A DNA stretch of 64,000 bases from Chryseobacterium camelliae. Its GTDB lineage: Bacteria; Bacteroidota; Bacteroidia; Flavobacteriales; Weeksellaceae. The stretch spans positions 2,108,001 to 2,172,000 of the forward strand of contig NZ_JAUTAL010000001.1 in NCBI RefSeq assembly GCF_030818575.1, written 5' to 3'. The notes beneath the pieces were generated by a model. The model ran no database searches. It was not told the DNA's origin and saw nothing but the letters and a program-made list of their open reading frames with translations. The position numbers and the translations under genes are program-made. Below are positions 58,598 through 64,000 of this stretch, in pieces (positions within the stretch are counted from its first letter, which is position 1; each line of letters begins with the position of its first letter).

Positions 58598-59473
58598 TCA
58601 GAGGCGTTCTTCGGAAGGCAGTTTACCGAAATACCGCTGGTAGAGTTGTGAAAAATGTCCGCGGTTATTATACCCGATGTAATCCCCGATTTCGCCAATA
58701 GGCTTTTCAGTTTCCAGAAGCAGTTTTTTGGCTGTTTCCATACGGGTTTTGATGATGTACTGGCGGATCGGGAGCTGGGTGTAATTTTTAAATCCTTTTT
58801 TCAGGTCGCAGTTGTTGAGCCCGCAGTAACGGCTGATTTCCTTGATGGCCAGATCGCGGAATGCGTGGGTATCTACGAAATCTTTAGCCAGCTTTATCTT
58901 TTCTTCCAGCGCTTTTTTGCTTTCAAAGGTCTTCTCATCAGAGAGCAGGTAATGGATCCAGTAGCTCAGGAATTCCAGGATGCGGCTTTCCAGGATGATG
59001 CTGCCGGAATAATCTTCAAAAGGGGTATCGAAGATGGTTTTCAGCTTATCGCGGCTCAGGTAGTTGCGTTCGGCATTTTCCAGTTTTTCCTTTAAAAGAC
59101 CATTGTCTTTTGAAAAAAGGCTTTTCGGGACAAAAATCCTCATGCCGTCTACATTGGTGGTATCGTGCTCAAATTCTTTTTCTCCGTTGATGAAGTTGCT
59201 GCTGATCTTACCGTCTGTGCTGATCCGGAAATCCATCAGTCCATTATCGCCTACTTTATGGGGAGAATGGAAAATGGTCTTTTCCCCGAAATCCCATTTG
59301 CCCCGGAAGAAATGGAAATTCTTTTTGTTGAACAGGATGAGTTTTCCCGAACCCAGATCTTCCGGCATTTCCAGAAAAGTAGCATTCAGGAAATCCTTCT
59401 GATCAAAACTGTAATTCTGAAGCAGGCCGTATTTAAAGCCCTCAGCTTCAAGGTAAGGAAGAACCAGTTCCAT
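58598..59473 (-). CDS. AraC family transcriptional regulator of the glycan locus
   Basis: 291 residues. The C-terminus is a two-HTH AraC domain: IKEISRYCGLNNCDLKKGFK and IGEIGDYIGYNNRGHFSQLY, then YFGKLPSEERL. The N-terminal 190 residues are not the typical AraC cupin; they resemble the sensor half of IrgA/PchR-like regulators, which often control iron- or TonB-linked genes. It likely regulates the neighbouring glycan-use and receptor genes; inference from position. Confidence 0.9.
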   Translation of the reverse strand: MELVLPYLEAEGFKYGLLQNYSFDQKDFLNATFLEMPEDLGSGKLILFNKKNFHFFRGKWDFGEKTIFHSPHKVGDNGLMDFRISTDGKISSNFINGEKEFEHDTTNVDGMRIFVPKSLFSKDNGLLKEKLENAERNYLSRDKLKTIFDTPFEDYSGSIILESRILEFLSYWIHYLLSDEKTFESKKALEEKIKLAKDFVDTHAFRDLAIKEISRYCGLNNCDLKKGFKNYTQLPIRQYIIKTRMETAKKLLLETEKPIGEIGDYIGYNNRGHFSQLYQRYFGKLPSEERL

Positions 59474-59537
59474 AGAAATAATTTTTATCTCTCGGGTAAG
59501 TTAACATTTTTTTAATATATGACAAAAATCATATAAA

Positions 59538-60659
59538 TTACCTGAATATTTTTTGAGCGAACTGATTGAGGCACCTCCTCCAAGTGAGCCATTCATGGTA
59601 GGTTCCGGGAGATTGATAGGCCGTGAAAGCATAGTTATTGCGGTGGAAAAAATCGGTCAGAGTACGGTTGAAATCCTCAAAACGGCTGCCCTCTTTTTCC
59701 CCGATTCCAATGAAGAAGTACGGTTTTTTATCTGACGACAGCAAATTCTGAACAGGCAGTTCCTTAAACGGTTCGTTTTCCGTAGCTTCATAAATAACAG
59801 GACTGAAGGCTCCAATCGCAGAAAATGTATCCGGATGGAGTACGCCGATCAGCATGGCCTGGTAACTGCCGCGGGAAAGGCCGGCTACCGCCTTCTGGTT
59901 TGTGGTCCGGTATTTTTCATCTATGTAGGGGATCAATTCTGAGTTCAGCCATTGATCAAGGTTTTTGGAGGAAAGGACCGTCCTTGGGTAATTATCCGGC
60001 ATTTTTTCCTGTTCGGGGGTTAAAGCTACCCCGTAATCCATCACCACAATCATTTCTGTAGCTTTTTTTGCTGCAAAAAGATTGTCGAGGATATTGTTGA
60101 TGTGGCCCTGCTTTTCCCAGCCGGTGATATCTTCTCCGGTTCCGTGGTAGAGGTAGAGGACCGGGAATTTGCTTTTGCCGTAATCGGGAGGAAGGTAAAC
60201 TTTAAACTTCCGCTGCTGCTGCGTAGTTTCAGAATACAGGCTGTCATCCACAATTGTACCGTGTGGCACTTTTTTATGAAAGAAAAAGTCTTCACCTGAC
60301 GGAATTTCTATCCCGCTGGTAGGCTGGCTGTATCCGAAATAGAGTTGGGTATTGGGATCATTGGTCCTTTTCCCGTCCACATTGAACCAGTAATAATGGA
60401 ACCCTGGCTCCATAGCTGAAGTATGGATGTTCCAGTAGCCGTTTTTGTCTCTTACAGCCTTAGATTTGATCTCCTTCATGCCGTCACCGCCCTCCAGGAC
60501 CACAGATTTTGCTTTTGGAAAATAGACTCTGAAGCTGGCTTCATGCAAGGCATTGATTTTGGGGTATTCCCTGCCGCGAAGAGCCGTAGAGGATGTTTTC
60601 CAACCCTGGGAAAAGAATATCTGGGAAAATAAAAAGCTGATGAATATTGTAATTTTCAT
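59538..60659 (-). CDS. CE1-type esterase with N-terminal CBM48-like domain
   Basis: 373 residues from ATG 60659 with signal peptide MKITIFISFLFSQIFFSQGW; a longer frame lacks one. Residues about 30-125 are a CBM48/Ig-like domain (ASFRVYFPKAKSVVLEGGDG). The rest is a CE1/enterochelin esterase-like hydrolase: FPVLYLYHGTGEDITGW, AGLSRGSYQAMLIGV with the nucleophile Ser, and GTYHEWLTWR with the His. Exported. Similar enzymes release ferulate or acetate from hemicellulose in polysaccharide loci. 19 nt downstream of the GH2 gene. Confidence 0.92.
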   Translation of the reverse strand: MKITIFISFLFSQIFFSQGWKTSSTALRGREYPKINALHEASFRVYFPKAKSVVLEGGDGMKEIKSKAVRDKNGYWNIHTSAMEPGFHYYWFNVDGKRTNDPNTQLYFGYSQPTSGIEIPSGEDFFFHKKVPHGTIVDDSLYSETTQQQRKFKVYLPPDYGKSKFPVLYLYHGTGEDITGWEKQGHINNILDNLFAAKKATEMIVVMDYGVALTPEQEKMPDNYPRTVLSSKNLDQWLNSELIPYIDEKYRTTNQKAVAGLSRGSYQAMLIGVLHPDTFSAIGAFSPVIYEATENEPFKELPVQNLLSSDKKPYFFIGIGEKEGSRFEDFNRTLTDFFHRNNYAFTAYQSPGTYHEWLTWRRCLNQFAQKIFR

Positions 60660-60678
60660 AGGTGATTTCTTGAAGGTA

Positions 60679-64000
<3,322 letters not shown>

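Overview
The window looks like chromosomal DNA of a flavobacterium of the Chryseobacterium type (Bacteroidota, Weeksellaceae). The evidence is the rRNA sequence, promoters of the TTG-19/21-TAnnTTTG kind, starts without Shine-Dalgarno sequences, and the protein families present (DUF4385, DUF4142, DUF1440, DUF2975+HTH, single-domain regulators, TonB-dependent receptors). All assignments come from reading the sequence; no database was searched.

Layout. 1-1.6 kb: a partial DHA2-type MFS exporter divergent from an Lrp/AsnC regulator. 1.9-7.7 kb: a full rRNA operon on the minus strand (16S, tRNA-Ile, tRNA-Ala, 23S, 5S) with three tandem promoter matches upstream and a terminator at the end; the 16S 3' tail carries UCUCA where the anti-Shine-Dalgarno CCUCC is expected. 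7.8-11.0 kb: a three-gene operon of a four-TM coiled-coil protein, a P-loop GTPase and a coiled-coil protein with a C-terminal TM segment, function unknown. 11.2-13.3 kb: an AraC regulator and an FAD monooxygenase. 13.7-16.2 kb: an AT-rich two-gene cassette with a MazG-like pyrophosphohydrolase and a 722-residue protein joining a GIY-YIG nuclease, a Schlafen-group-3-like helicase (DUF2075) and a LexA-like S24 autoprotease with an apparently intact cleavage site. This is the best candidate for an undescribed defence system here. 16.4-21.4 kb: SDR, DoxX, DUF1440 and an AsmA-like protein.

21.4-34.9 kb: stress and housekeeping genes. These are an EF-Tu domain-like small protein, a UspA-GNAT-racemase operon, AraC, a DapB-like protein, a MarR remnant, a nitroreductase-ohrR-ohr operon under a 26-bp perfect palindrome, an ABC ATPase with a permease/M1-peptidase fusion, and DUF2975+HTH. 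35.4-37.9 kb: two HTH genes and a tyrosine recombinase with paired 19-nt inverted sites. 38.1-49.5 kb: DUF4142 lipoprotein, a membrane-anchored exonuclease VII large-subunit-like protein, DUF2867 oxidoreductase, response regulator, glycosyltransferase, a frameshifted alpha-amylase, HchA, a Crp-like regulator, and a GntA-like hydroxylase overlapping a DUF1989 gene.

49.7-63.8 kb: a minus-strand glycan locus: GH2 beta-galactosidase, CE1-type esterase, AraC regulator, acyl/aryl-CoA ligase, a frameshifted lipoprotein esterase, TonB-dependent receptor, GH3 glucosidase and a membrane-anchored esterase. It has no SusD. The gene set suggests uptake and breakdown of an esterified plant-type oligosaccharide or glycoside, with the ligase perhaps activating the released acid. 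Two genes (amylase and lipoprotein esterase) carry single-base frameshifts that could be real or assembly errors.
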